NCBI RefSeq assembly: GCF_900104515.1
Contig: NZ_FNJL01000010.1
Location: forward strand, 26,645-90,644
Origin: Paracidovorax cattleyae
Lineage (GTDB): Bacteria > Pseudomonadota > Gammaproteobacteria > Burkholderiales > Burkholderiaceae_C
DNA length: 64,000 nt
Direction: 5' to 3'
Shown: positions 1 through 6,371 of the stretch, piece after piece
Layout: each line of letters begins with the position of its first letter
Numbering within the stretch: position 1 is the first letter of the stretch
Program-made: the position numbers and the translations under genes
Notes under the pieces: generated by a model
The model's database searches: none
What the model was told of the DNA's origin: nothing
The model's input: only the letters and a program-made list of their open reading frames with translations

Positions 1-96
1 GCGGCGTTGGCCCCCTCGCCGGTGGTGGCGGCGTTGGCCCCCTTGCCGGTGGTGGCGGCGTTGGCCCAGTCGCCGGTGGTGGCGGCGTTGGCCCCT
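1..96. repeat. 27-bp tandem coding repeat
   Basis: Three near-identical 27-bp units start at 1, 28 and 55, with a partial unit at 82. They differ at only a few bases in the centre of each unit. They encode the nine-residue repeat of the leftward gene and continue past the window edge. Confidence 0.9.
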
Positions 97-368
97 GCCG
101 CCTCCTGCTCTGCGATCAGCTCGGCATCGGCGCCCGCGATCTGCGTGACCAACTTGACCCGGAGGCCCGTGTCATCGATTTCCGGGAAAAGCTTGCCCAT
201 CAGCCAGTCGGCGTCGCTGCCGCGCTTGTCGCGGACCAAGTGCTGATACAGCGGCACAAATTCACCCTGGCCGGCGGGGTAGTTTTCGAGGAACCACCTG
301 TAGCCGTCGCTGCAGGTCGACCACGCCTTGACGCGGTCCTTGGTGATGAGGGTGCTGGTGGTTGGCAT
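1..368 (-). CDS. Phage repeat protein, 3' end cut by window edge
   Basis: Reading leftward from ATG at 368, the frame stays open to the window edge (122 codons). The first 80 or so residues are a normal globular-looking segment rich in Trp, Asp and Lys. After that a nine-residue unit of the form ANAATTGxx repeats (GDW, GKG, GEG variants). A GGAG ribosome-binding site lies about 8 bases before the ATG. Proteins with such tandem Asn/Ala/Thr-Gly units occur in the early regions of many prophages, but no function is known to me. The gene sits downstream of two terminators on the PL transcript, so its expression probably needs antitermination. Confidence 0.72.
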   Translation of the reverse strand, partial: MPTTSTLITKDRVKAWSTCSDGYRWFLENYPAGQGEFVPLYQHLVRDKRGSDADWLMGKLFPEIDDTGLRVKLVTQIAGADAELIAEQEAAGANAATTGDWANAATTGKGANAATTGEGANA

Positions 369-386
369 GCTGGCTCCGGTAGGACG

Positions 387-410
387 AAAAAAAGCCCGCG
401 CGTGGCGGGC
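387..410 (-). terminator. Intrinsic terminator in leftward early transcript
   Basis: On the minus strand the stem GCCCGC/GCGGGC (394-399 with 405-410, 5-base loop) is followed by seven U residues (387-393). It lies immediately upstream of the gene starting at 368, with no room for a promoter between them. Confidence 0.8.
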
Positions 411-580
411 CGGGTGGGGTTGTAGAAAGACCGCTGCCCCGAAGGGCGTGCCGGGGGAAGAAGAGAGGGAGGAATAGAGACCCCCCGGCGCGGTGGAAGG
501 CGGCCCTGAGCAGGACGCCTAAAGAAAGAGCCGCGTGGGTGCGCCCCAATGAGATGGGAGGGAGAGGAGGGCGCGCGGCT

Positions 581-619
581 TAAAAACACAAGCGTCCTCT
601 CGGGAAGGCGCTTGTGTTT
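581..619 (-). terminator. Strong, possibly bidirectional terminator (tL-like)
   Basis: A perfect 11-bp stem AAACACAAGCG/CGCTTGTGTTT (584-594 with 609-619) has a 14-base loop and A/T tracts on the outer sides. For leftward transcription the tail is a run of U. It lies about 500 bases after PL, the position of lambda tL1. Confidence 0.7.
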
Positions 620-1110
620 ACCCTGGTGTCGCCCAGGGTCAGCGCAGCGCTGGCGCGCTGGACGTGCATGTTACGGCGTCTTCTGGCTGTTGTGGGGTGG
701 GCGATCCCACAGCCATCGGCCAGATCTGGTCCAATGCCGGCTGTCGTGCGGCTTTCTACGTGCCCGGCGGGCAGGGTGGCCGGGTCGTCCGGCTCAGGTG
801 GTGCGCATGGTGGTCTCCTTCGCGGGCGGGCCGCATGGTGGTGTTGCCTGGGATTGCTTGTCTTGGCTCCCCGGGGTGGCCTCACCGTTGTCACCCGTGT
901 ACCGCGCTTCGGCGGACTGGGACGGGCCGGACTGCCCGCGCGACGTGCCTTGACGGCCAGCAGCACCCCAACTGCATCGCTCTTTCATCCATCAGGGCCG
1001 GGGAATGCGCGGGGCGGCGCAAGCATCGTCGGCGGTGACGGGGCGGGCGGATTTTTAAGGAGCCGGCGGGCTCCCGTCGATGCGGTGGCCCATCGCTGCC
1101 TGTGTGGGGC
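620..1110 (-). other. PL leader region without a confident gene
   Basis: This is the stretch between PL and the tL-like terminator, where lambda carries N. Several overlapping open frames exist but none is convincing. One leftward frame (580-966, GTG start, 128 codons) has an Arg/Lys-rich N-terminal half of the kind seen in N-type antiterminators, but it has no clear ribosome-binding site. A good site (GAAGGAG) before an ATG at 808 leads only to a four-residue peptide (MRTT). A hairpin GGAGCC/GGCTCC lies at about 1060-1075. The assignment stays open. Confidence 0.4.
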
Positions 1111-1122
1111 TGCGATGGATGA

Positions 1123-1151
1123 ATTATCACGAACGTGAACTGACGTGTCAA
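1123..1151 (-). promoter_or_regulatory. PL, leftward early promoter
   Basis: Read on the minus strand: -35 TTGACA (1146-1151, perfect consensus), 17-base spacer, -10 GATAAT (1123-1128). The operator at 1127-1138 overlaps the -10 and spacer, so bound repressor would block RNA polymerase. Confidence 0.85.
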
Positions 1152-1162
1152 CACGAATGTGA
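1127..1162. promoter_or_regulatory. OL: two repressor operators
   Basis: The site TCACGAACGTGA (1127-1138) is a perfect palindrome of two TCACG half-sites with a 2-base centre. A degenerate copy, ACACGAATGTGA, lies at 1151-1162, 24 bp away centre to centre. The same sequence recurs between the repressor and cro at 3025-3036 and 3043-3054, which identifies it as the phage operator. Confidence 0.82.
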
Positions 1163-1208
1163 GATATCGCTAAAATTTGTTCCACGCCCATCGGGCGAAG
1201 GAGCACCC

Positions 1209-1610
1209 ATGGTTGAAATGGACGAAAAAAAACCCACCAGGGCGGTGGGTTGGCGAGCCCCTTCGGGAGCTGAGGATCAAGAACGGCTGTGGCAGGAAAT
1301 GAACGACCTGCTCGTCGGTCTCGGCAAGATGCACTTCGCCATGCGCGAGAGGTGCCCGGAAAACCTGGAGGAGGCTCGGCACTACATGGCGCACATCCTC
1401 ACCTTGGTGCGCCGATCGGCACTCGCGGTGGAATCCGCGCTGTTCGAGCCCCGGCCGGACGATTGGTTTTGGCGCTTAGCCGTCGAGCCGCGAGAATTTA
1501 TGAGCCCAATCGCTGACCTCGAAGGAGGCGCTGACGAGCGCCCGCTCGATGGCCTGGGGGCTATCCCCGCTGTAGCTGCTCATGGCGGCAAGGATGCCAC
1601 TCCCGGCTGA
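1209..1610 (+). CDS. Hypothetical phage protein
   Basis: The product has 133 residues. ATG at 1209 is chosen because GAAGGAG lies 7 bases upstream; the frame is open further 5' but without a better start. The product is acidic and Glu/Arg-rich with a predicted helical centre (about residues 25-80); I recognise no family. It is transcribed away from PL, from a promoter probably just downstream of the second OL site (TAAAAT at 1171-1176 is a candidate -10 but no good -35 fits). Its 3' end overlaps the convergent gene ending at 1476 by 135 bases, so one of the two ends may be shorter in reality. Confidence 0.6.
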   Translation: MVEMDEKKPTRAVGWRAPSGAEDQERLWQEMNDLLVGLGKMHFAMRERCPENLEEARHYMAHILTLVRRSALAVESALFEPRPDDWFWRLAVEPREFMSPIADLEGGADERPLDGLGAIPAVAAHGGKDATPG

Positions 1611-1820
1611 GGCCAGCCGGCGAGCGATGTCCGGGTCATCAAAGCGCGGTCCTGAGCCCAACGCCTGCAGGCTGCTGCGCAGAGAAGAAATTCCGGCCCG
1701 GACGTACTCTCGATCGCCAGGCGCTAGCTTCGTCTTCCCGGAGACAGCGCTCCGTAATTCGGCGATTTGCTGTTCGATGTTCCCAAGGCTTGATGCCGCT
1801 TTTGCCTTATCGTCATCCAT
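1476..1820 (-). CDS. Hypothetical protein of the repressor transcript
   Basis: The product has 114 residues and is highly helical, opening with an Asp/Lys-rich stretch. It has no signal peptide or membrane segment and I recognise no family. The start at 1820 follows GGAAAGAAGA and overlaps the stop of the preceding gene by 8 bases, so translation is coupled. It is the third gene of a leftward unit with the repressor, the position of lambda rexB/rexA. That points to a gene expressed in the lysogen (exclusion or fitness cargo); this is inference from position only. Confidence 0.68.
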   Translation of the reverse strand: MDDDKAKAASSLGNIEQQIAELRSAVSGKTKLAPGDREYVRAGISSLRSSLQALGSGPRFDDPDIARRLASAGSGILAAMSSYSGDSPQAIERALVSASFEVSDWAHKFSRLDG

Positions 1821-2298
1821 TCTTCTTTCCTGCTGGCTGTGATTTTTCAGGGCAACCGGACCTGATATTTTCCACGGCGTCGTTCAATCCGCGCAAATCG
1901 ATATCAAAATCCTGTATGCCTGACACAAGTGTGGAAACGCGCATGCGCAGCCTGGATGATTGCAGTAACTTATCGAACTCGGCTTCATTTACAGTAATTG
2001 CGTCGATGCCCTTCTCCGTCTCGGTGGCTAGTCGTAAGCCGCGCGGCGGCTCGTCGTCAAACCTCATAGTTACCGAAGAGATGCCACCCCTGATAGAAAT
2101 GTACAGGGTGTCTGCAGATAACTGTTTGGAGTAGTCTTTTTTGTAAACCCCCGTGCAAGTGGCTTTATCTGTCATGCTGTCAGTACCCCTGAGGACTGAC
2201 CAACTTCCGGAAGAAAAAACCTTCTTTGAATCCGCCAGACTCGCCGAATGCGCCACGGCGCAGCAGGAAATAATGGATGCCGTTAAAAACCTCTTCAT
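1813..2298 (-). CDS. Secreted protein expressed with the repressor
   Basis: The product has 161 residues. ATG at 2298 is chosen over an upstream in-frame Met because AAAGGAGAG lies just before it and because it places a clean signal peptide at the N-terminus (MKRF, hydrophobic core with two Cys, then AHSAS). The mature part carries two Cys (CTGVY, SGCPEK) that could form a disulfide. No family is recognised. The gene begins 12 bases after the repressor stop codon and so sits on the lysogenic transcript. An exported product made in the lysogen would suit surface or periplasmic exclusion, or lysogenic conversion, but nothing in the sequence proves this. Confidence 0.75.
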   Translation of the reverse strand: MKRFLTASIISCCAVAHSASLADSKKVFSSGSWSVLRGTDSMTDKATCTGVYKKDYSKQLSADTLYISIRGGISSVTMRFDDEPPRGLRLATETEKGIDAITVNEAEFDKLLQSSRLRMRVSTLVSGIQDFDIDLRGLNDAVENIRSGCPEKSQPAGKKNG

Positions 2299-2309
2299 GC
2301 CTCTCTCCT

Positions 2310-3002
2310 TTAAAAACTCCATCCGGCAAACTTTAGTTTGCCGATAATTCTGTCGCCCGGCTCAAGTTTTATGTACGGCTTCGGCCATGCCGGGTTTATC
2401 GCGTGGAGAAACTGCTCTCCATCCACGCGGACCAGCTTCTTAAACGTCGCCTTATTCTCGTGCTCGCGCTTGGCTACAACGTAGTCCCCCGGCTGGGCCT
2501 CAATACCTGGATGAATATGAACATACATACCCTCCGGAAAGTTGTCGCGCCCGCCTGTCGGATTGGTCATCGAGTCTCCTTCCAACTTGAGCACAAACCC
2601 AGCATCGCCTAGGTCCACGGGGCTATCCTGCCAACTCTCCGCGTCGCCGGGCTGGAAGTTGTCAACGATCTCAGACCATTCGCCCGCCTGCACTGAGGAA
2701 ATAACGGGGTAGCGGCGCGGCCTCATAGACGCAGGCGCAGCTGAGACATTGGCCTGATCGTGATCGCCATGCATAGGGCCTTGTCCGGTCTCAAGCCACG
2801 ACGGGGACACATGCAACGCGGCAGCGATAGCAAGTAGGTCGCGGGGGCGCTTGCGCAGTCCTGATTCGATGTTCCCGATCGTCCCTTGGGACACGTTGGC
2901 GCGCTGGGCCAGGGCTGGCTGGGTGAGGCCAGCCCGTTCTCTCGCGGCCCTCAGGCGTTCTGCAATGGTTTTCACGGGCGTGATGGTGTCAAAGGATTGC
3001 AT
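2310..3002 (-). CDS. CI-like repressor, XRE HTH plus S24 LexA-like peptidase
   Basis: The product has 230 residues, the usual length for the family. Residues 14-70 form a helix-turn-helix (ARERAGLTQPALA, VSQGTIGNIE). The C-terminal half is the LexA/UmuD-type self-cleavage domain: cleavage pair A106-G107 in VQAGEW, catalytic Ser144 in EGDSM, and a general-base Lys at about 188 in ATFKKL. It should hold OL and OR in the lysogen and be inactivated by RecA-stimulated self-cleavage. The start at 3002 gives a near-leaderless mRNA with no clear Shine-Dalgarno, as in lambda PRM transcripts. It is transcribed away from cro. Confidence 0.93.
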   Translation of the reverse strand: MQSFDTITPVKTIAERLRAARERAGLTQPALAQRANVSQGTIGNIESGLRKRPRDLLAIAAALHVSPSWLETGQGPMHGDHDQANVSAAPASMRPRRYPVISSVQAGEWSEIVDNFQPGDAESWQDSPVDLGDAGFVLKLEGDSMTNPTGGRDNFPEGMYVHIHPGIEAQPGDYVVAKREHENKATFKKLVRVDGEQFLHAINPAWPKPYIKLEPGDRIIGKLKFAGWSF

Positions 3003-3054
3003 CACATTGGTGGTTGGTTTACTATCACGTTCGTGAAAGGAATCACGAACATGA
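2997..3054. promoter_or_regulatory. OR: PR, PRM and two operators between cI and cro
   Basis: Operator TCACGTTCGTGA (3025-3036) is perfect. A second, TCACGAACATGA (3043-3054), includes the cro start codon. Rightward PR: TTGCAT (2997-3002), 17-base spacer, TACTAT (3020-3025). Leftward PRM on the minus strand: TTCGTG, 17-base spacer, GATAGT, with its -10 touching the first operator. The operator centres are 18 bp apart. Binding at 3025-3036 would hide the -10 of PR. Confidence 0.8.
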
Positions 3055-3296
3055 ACCCTCTTGAGGCGGCCATCAGCGCCATCGGCGGCGTCGGAAAGCT
3101 GGCCGAGGCCATCGGCGTCGGTCAATCGGCTGTCAGCAACTGGCGCGCGCGGGGCACGACCCCCGATGCGGCATATTGCGTCGCCATCGAGCGCGCCACC
3201 TCTGGTGCTGTCTCCCGCAGGGACCTCCGCCCCGACGACTGGCACCTGATCTGGCCCGAGCTGGCCGCCCCCACCAAGGAGGCCAGCAGTGCTTAG
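3051..3296 (+). CDS. Cro/YdaS-type regulator
   Basis: The product has 81 residues, a single HTH domain (GKLAEAIGVGQSAVSNW) followed by the LRPDDWHLIWPEL segment typical of YdaS/Cro-like proteins of betaproteobacterial phages. ATG at 3051 has AAAGGA nine bases upstream; upstream extension of the frame would run through PR. It is divergent from the repressor and should compete for the same operators to favour lytic growth. Its last codons overlap the convergent membrane gene by 4 bases. Confidence 0.88.
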   Translation: MNPLEAAISAIGGVGKLAEAIGVGQSAVSNWRARGTTPDAAYCVAIERATSGAVSRRDLRPDDWHLIWPELAAPTKEASSA

Positions 3297-3702
3297 TCGT
3301 GCTCGATGCCTTCTAGCAGCCGGTTTATCTGCCATCGCACGTAGGTTTTCTTCCAAACCCAGCGAGCCGCAGCAAGGTAGCCGCCCAGCAGTCCCGCTGC
3401 TGACACCCCCAGAAATCCAGCGACTGAGGCGGTCGCTGACTGACTCGCACCTGTCAGGGCTTGGATCACGTCTGCTGGCGTCACCTGAAACCACCACAGC
3501 AGCACCGCTCCCAGCAGGGCCAGAAGCAGGTGCGCAATCCAAAACACAAGCCACGCCAGAAGGCGTGAAAGGTTCGTCGTCATGACCCACAGCGTCTCGA
3601 AAGCCTGCTCCTGCGAGAGCCCGATTCTTCTTGCCATTTTCCGCTCCACCCTCGTTTGCAATGAGGTGCGGATTTTGACCGGGGTGGCCCCCACCAAGGA
3701 GG
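3267..3702. repeat. 16-bp direct repeats bracketing an inserted gene
   Basis: The sequence GCCCCCACCAAGGAGG occurs at 3267-3282, inside the cro 3' end, and again at 3687-3702, where its AAGGAGG serves as the ribosome-binding site of the next rightward gene. Between the copies lies a single oppositely oriented membrane protein gene. This is the footprint expected if that gene was inserted, or could be deleted, by recombination between short repeats. Confidence 0.75.
3293..3637 (-). CDS. Small two-helix membrane protein, moron-like
   Basis: The product has 114 residues. ATG at 3637 has GGTGGAGCG upstream and gives MARRIGLSQEQ as N-terminus; longer starts would run into the direct repeat. Two hydrophobic segments are visible (about residues 20-50 and 72-92), the second Gly/Ala-rich, with a basic C-terminus after it. 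No family is recognised. It is transcribed against the rightward early operon and is bracketed by 16-bp direct repeats, the typical setting of a moron expressed in the lysogen. An inner-membrane exclusion role is possible but unproven. Confidence 0.75.
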   Translation of the reverse strand: MARRIGLSQEQAFETLWVMTTNLSRLLAWLVFWIAHLLLALLGAVLLWWFQVTPADVIQALTGASQSATASVAGFLGVSAAGLLGGYLAAARWVWKKTYVRWQINRLLEGIEHD

Positions 3703-3711
3703 AGGTAAGCC

Positions 3712-4029
3712 ATGGCTGACCTCTGCCCCACCTGCGGGAAAGGCAGGCCATCCGTGCACTTCCTGGGTTCCCATGCTGCGACGGAATTGCCTTGCACCTG
3801 CGCGCGTCCAGCCGCCGCGATGCAATTCCGCCCGATCAGCGCCCGGCTGGGGCGGGCCATGCGCAAGGGCGCTGGCATCGATGCGCAGGGTGTGGTGGGC
3901 TGCAGCCTGGAAGTGGCCGGGCCGGGCGAGGTGTACCTGAACGTGCGGGTCTTCCTCGATGGCGAGGCGGCCGCGAAGGTCATGAAGGCCATCGCGGCGG
4001 TGGATCTCAATTCGGAGGAGTGGGGCTGA
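3712..4029 (+). CDS. Small zinc-ribbon-like phage protein
   Basis: The product has 105 residues and a strong ribosome-binding site (AAGGAGGAGG). The N-terminus has CPTCGKG and, about 24 residues later, CTCARP, a plausible four-Cys zinc site. The rest is an alpha/beta segment without known motif. It is the first gene after cro in the rightward early operon. Function unknown. Confidence 0.72.
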   Translation: MADLCPTCGKGRPSVHFLGSHAATELPCTCARPAAAMQFRPISARLGRAMRKGAGIDAQGVVGCSLEVAGPGEVYLNVRVFLDGEAAAKVMKAIAAVDLNSEEWG

Positions 4030-4267
4030 CGATGGTGAGCACTTCGCCTGTCGTCGGCACCGCGAACCCTTGCTTGTCGTCCGTGGGGTTGACCGTCTGC
4101 TGTCTGAGCTTGAAACGGCCGCCGCTGCGGTTCCATTCGCTCCAGGTTCCCTCGTTGAACTGCACGCGCATGAAGTCGCCCCATTCCTCGACGGACCGGG
4201 TCCGGCCCGCTTCGTCTTTCACGCTGATGCGGCGCACCAAGCGCGTCGCCTTTTCCTGTCTGGTCAT
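4007..4267 (-). CDS. Hypothetical antisense-oriented gene with hairpin leader
   Basis: The product has 86 residues and is basic at the N-terminus (MTRQEKATRLVRRISVKDE) with a beta-rich, Trp-containing centre (GTWSEWNRSGG). No family is recognised. It runs against the early operon and overlaps the end of the rightward gene at 4029 by 23 bases. Its ribosome-binding site GGGAGGG sits in the 3' arm of a conserved hairpin at 4270-4326, so translation is probably held off unless the hairpin opens. The gene at 10589-10843 has the same arrangement. Confidence 0.68.
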   Translation of the reverse strand: MTRQEKATRLVRRISVKDEAGRTRSVEEWGDFMRVQFNEGTWSEWNRSGGRFKLRQQTVNPTDDKQGFAVPTTGEVLTIVSPTPPN

Positions 4268-4269
4268 GT

Positions 4270-4326
4270 CCGCCCTCCCAGGCGATGGTTGTGTAGGAGC
4301 TTCCATCGTACGCCTGGGAGAGGCGG
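4270..4326 (-). promoter_or_regulatory. RBS-sequestering hairpin, copy 1
   Basis: On the minus strand, a 10-bp stem CTCCCAGGCG/CGCCTGGGAG is extended, across a 1-base bulge, by CCGCC/GGCGG. An inner ATGG/CCAT stem and a 14-base loop close it. The 3' arm contains the ribosome-binding site GGGAGGG and ends three bases before the ATG at 4267. A second copy at 10850-10901 keeps the inner stem and loop (CGATGGTTGTGT on the plus strand) while the outer stem differs in sequence but stays paired, which argues for selection on structure. Confidence 0.75.
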
Positions 4327-4456
4327 GCGCCCACCACCGCGCCGCGCGCGCTGCTACGGCTGGATGAGGTGCTGGGGCTGGTCTCGTTGTCCATGCCCGC
4401 ATCGTCGCCGCCGCCACCCCTTTGGTCCACGTCCAATTTACGGAGCCCCGGACGCC

Positions 4457-4936
4457 ATGAACTCTCTCGATGCCCTGCGACGCATGGTCGCCAACTACCC
4501 CGGCGGCCGTGCCGCCCTGGCCGCGCGCCTCGGCAAGTCCGATGAGGTGCTGCGTAAGGAGCTGAGCGGCTCCAGCACCAGCCACAAGATGGGCCTGGCC
4601 GACGCGGAGGAGATCGCCACGATGTGCCACGAGGCCGGTAGCGCCGGATCTCAAGGCCTGGGCACGGTCTTTTCCTTTGGCGCCGGCATGCTGTCGCTGC
4701 CCGTGATCGACATGGGCGCGGCGCACCACTGCCTGCGCTCGGCCACGGCCGCCGCCGTGCGCGAGAGCGCCGATGTCCTGGTGGTCGTTACGCAGTCCCA
4801 GGCAGACGGATCGATCAGCGACAACGACAAGCGCGAGGTTCTGCGCGAGATCGGCCAGGCCGTCGCCGCGCTGCAGGGCGTGGCCGCTGCGCTGAATGCC
4901 CAGCATGCGGCGGACAACGCCGGGAGGGCCTTGTGA
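4457..4936 (+). CDS. CII-like phage regulatory protein (CP76 family)
   Basis: The product has 159 residues. The N-terminal 65 residues (MNSLDALRRMVANYPGG, LAARLGKSDEVLRKEL, LADAEEIATMC) match the HTH of the Phage_CP76 family, also called CII-like, which in lambdoid phages activates lysogeny promoters. The C-terminal part is a helical segment with an ADVLVVVTQSQADGSIS core. The gene lies in the cII position, after cro and before the replication genes. ATG at 4457 has GGAG upstream. Confidence 0.8.
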   Translation: MNSLDALRRMVANYPGGRAALAARLGKSDEVLRKELSGSSTSHKMGLADAEEIATMCHEAGSAGSQGLGTVFSFGAGMLSLPVIDMGAAHHCLRSATAAAVRESADVLVVVTQSQADGSISDNDKREVLREIGQAVAALQGVAAALNAQHAADNAGRAL

Positions 4937-5634
4937 TGGACGTAGTGACCACATCCGGCTCCGGGCTGACGATGAGCAGCCGCGAGATTGCCGAGCTGAC
5001 GGGCAAGCGCCACGACAACGTGATGCCTGTTTGCCGTTCGCTGCGCGATGCGGGGGTGTGTCCTGAGATTCAGGAGACCCCCTGTACCAACCCGCAGAAC
5101 GGGCAGACCTACATGGAGTGCCGCCTCAACAAGCGCGATTCGCTGGTGCTGATCGCCCGGCTGTCGCCCGATTTCACGGCCCGCGTGGTCGATCGGTGGC
5201 AGGAGCTGGAGGCCCAGGCGGCCCCCGCGATTCCGCGCACGATGGCCCAGGCCCTGCGCCTGGCTGCCGACCAGGCGGAGCAGATCGAGCTGCAGAGGGC
5301 CCAACTGGAGGAGGCCGCGCCGAAGGTGGAGTACGTAGACCGCTTCGTGGCTGCCCATGGGGCCATGGGCTTCCGTCAGGTCGCCAAGCTGCTGCGGGCC
5401 AACGAGCACGAATTCCGGGCGTTCCTGCAGGAGGAAAAGGTCATGTACCGCCTGGGCGGGGAGTGGACGGCCTACCAGGCTCACATCGACGCTGGGCGCT
5501 TCGTCGTCCGTTCGGGCGTGGCCACGGCCAACGAGCACGCGTTCAGCACCACGAAGTTCACGCCCAAGGGTGTGGAGTGGGTCGCGGGGCTTTGGGGCCG
5601 GCACACGGCGCGCCGCGCACAGGAGGCATCGTGA
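4936..5634 (+). CDS. Phage antirepressor, Rha-type N-terminus plus KilAC domain
   Basis: The product has 232 residues. The N-terminal region (MSSREIAELTGKRHDNVMP) is the Rha/AntA-like DNA-binding domain. Residues about 130-230 (EEAAPKVEYVDRFV, KLLRANEHEFRAFLQEEKVMYR, KFTPKGVEWV) form a classic KilAC domain. Such proteins relieve repressor-mediated silencing or regulate early genes. The start codon overlaps the previous stop (TGATG), so the gene is translationally coupled to the CII-like gene. Confidence 0.88.
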   Translation: MDVVTTSGSGLTMSSREIAELTGKRHDNVMPVCRSLRDAGVCPEIQETPCTNPQNGQTYMECRLNKRDSLVLIARLSPDFTARVVDRWQELEAQAAPAIPRTMAQALRLAADQAEQIELQRAQLEEAAPKVEYVDRFVAAHGAMGFRQVAKLLRANEHEFRAFLQEEKVMYRLGGEWTAYQAHIDAGRFVVRSGVATANEHAFSTTKFTPKGVEWVAGLWGRHTARRAQEAS

Positions 5635-6371
5635 GCGTCAAGGTGATGACCGCCGTGTTCGAGCGCTATCCGAGCGGCGGCGGCGAGATGCTGCTGGCGC
5701 TCGCCCTGGCCGATCACGCATCGGACGACGGTACAAAGGTCTTTCCCAGCGTGGAGACCCTTGCCGATAAGACGCGCCAGTCGGTGCGCAGCGTGCAGTA
5801 CCAGCTGCGCCGCATGGAGGAGGCGGGCTGGCTGATCCTCGTCAGCGCGGGCAACGGCGGGCGCTCCATGACCCGTGAGTACCGGATTTCCATCGACTGG
5901 ATAAAGGGTGCAGAAATTGCACCCATCCAAAAGGGTGCAATCCGCGACGAAAAGGGTGCAACGGACGACACGAAAGGGTGCAATCCAGAGCAAGAAACGG
6001 TGCAACCCGTTGCACCCGCAAATAACCGTCATAGAACCATCAGTGAACCATCACTGAATCGTTCCGCCGCTGCCGCACCGGCCAAGCCAAGCCGGGGCTC
6101 CACCTTGCCGACCGGCTTCGAGCCGGACCAGACCGCCGCCGACATGGCAGCCCGGTCCGGGATCGACCTGCAGGCAGAGCTGGCGAACTTTCTGGACCAC
6201 CACACCGCCCGCGGCACGATCTTCAAGGACTGGCAGGCCGCCTTCCGCACCTGGTTGCGCAACGCCGTGAGGTTCGGCCAGCGCGGGGCTGGCGGCGGCG
6301 CGCGGCGCGGCCCGCCCGAGATGCGGTACGCAGCAGCGGCCGCCACGATCTACGAAGGGGTCGATCTGTGA
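5631..6371 (+). CDS. O-like replication initiator with winged HTH
   Basis: The product has 246 residues from GTG at 5631 (AGGAGG upstream, 4-base overlap with the previous gene). The N-terminus holds a helix-turn-helix of the phage replication type (LADHASDDGTKVFPSVETLAD, SVRSVQYQLRRMEEAGWL). The middle is low-complexity because the DNA there carries iterons (5903-6017). The C-terminal 100 residues (LPTGFEPDQTAADMA, FLDHHTARGTIFKDWQAAFRTWLRNA) match the DnaT-like or O-like tail often found in such proteins. It would bind the iterons and recruit host replication proteins through the next gene product. Confidence 0.83.
   Translation: MSVKVMTAVFERYPSGGGEMLLALALADHASDDGTKVFPSVETLADKTRQSVRSVQYQLRRMEEAGWLILVSAGNGGRSMTREYRISIDWIKGAEIAPIQKGAIRDEKGATDDTKGCNPEQETVQPVAPANNRHRTISEPSLNRSAAAAPAKPSRGSTLPTGFEPDQTAADMAARSGIDLQAELANFLDHHTARGTIFKDWQAAFRTWLRNAVRFGQRGAGGGARRGPPEMRYAAAAATIYEGVDL
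5903..6017. other. Phage replication origin: GGGTGCAA iterons
   Basis: Seven copies of (A)AGGGTGCAA or its complement lie within 115 bp: forward at 5904-5912, 5931-5940, 5951-5961, 5973-5983 and 5996-6005 (one mismatch, CGGTGCAA); reverse at 5917-5924 and 6010-6017. They are inside the O-like gene, as lambda ori lies inside O. The coding sequence bends to them, producing repeated Lys-Gly-Ala/Cys residues. Confidence 0.8.

Noticed and set aside
1-96. CRISPR array
   Set aside because: The 27-bp units are contiguous with no spacers and encode an in-frame protein repeat.
549-953. Rightward open frames in the PL leader region
   Set aside because: Trp/Gly/Arg-rich, no ribosome-binding site and on the strand opposite to PL transcription.
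976-984. CGCTCTTTC resembling a boxA antitermination sequence
   Set aside because: It is on the plus strand, whereas PL transcribes the minus strand; no boxB hairpin follows it.
3003-4436. Upstream extension of the repressor frame to 4436
   Set aside because: It would cross the operators, cro and other genes; the HTH protein clearly begins at 3002.
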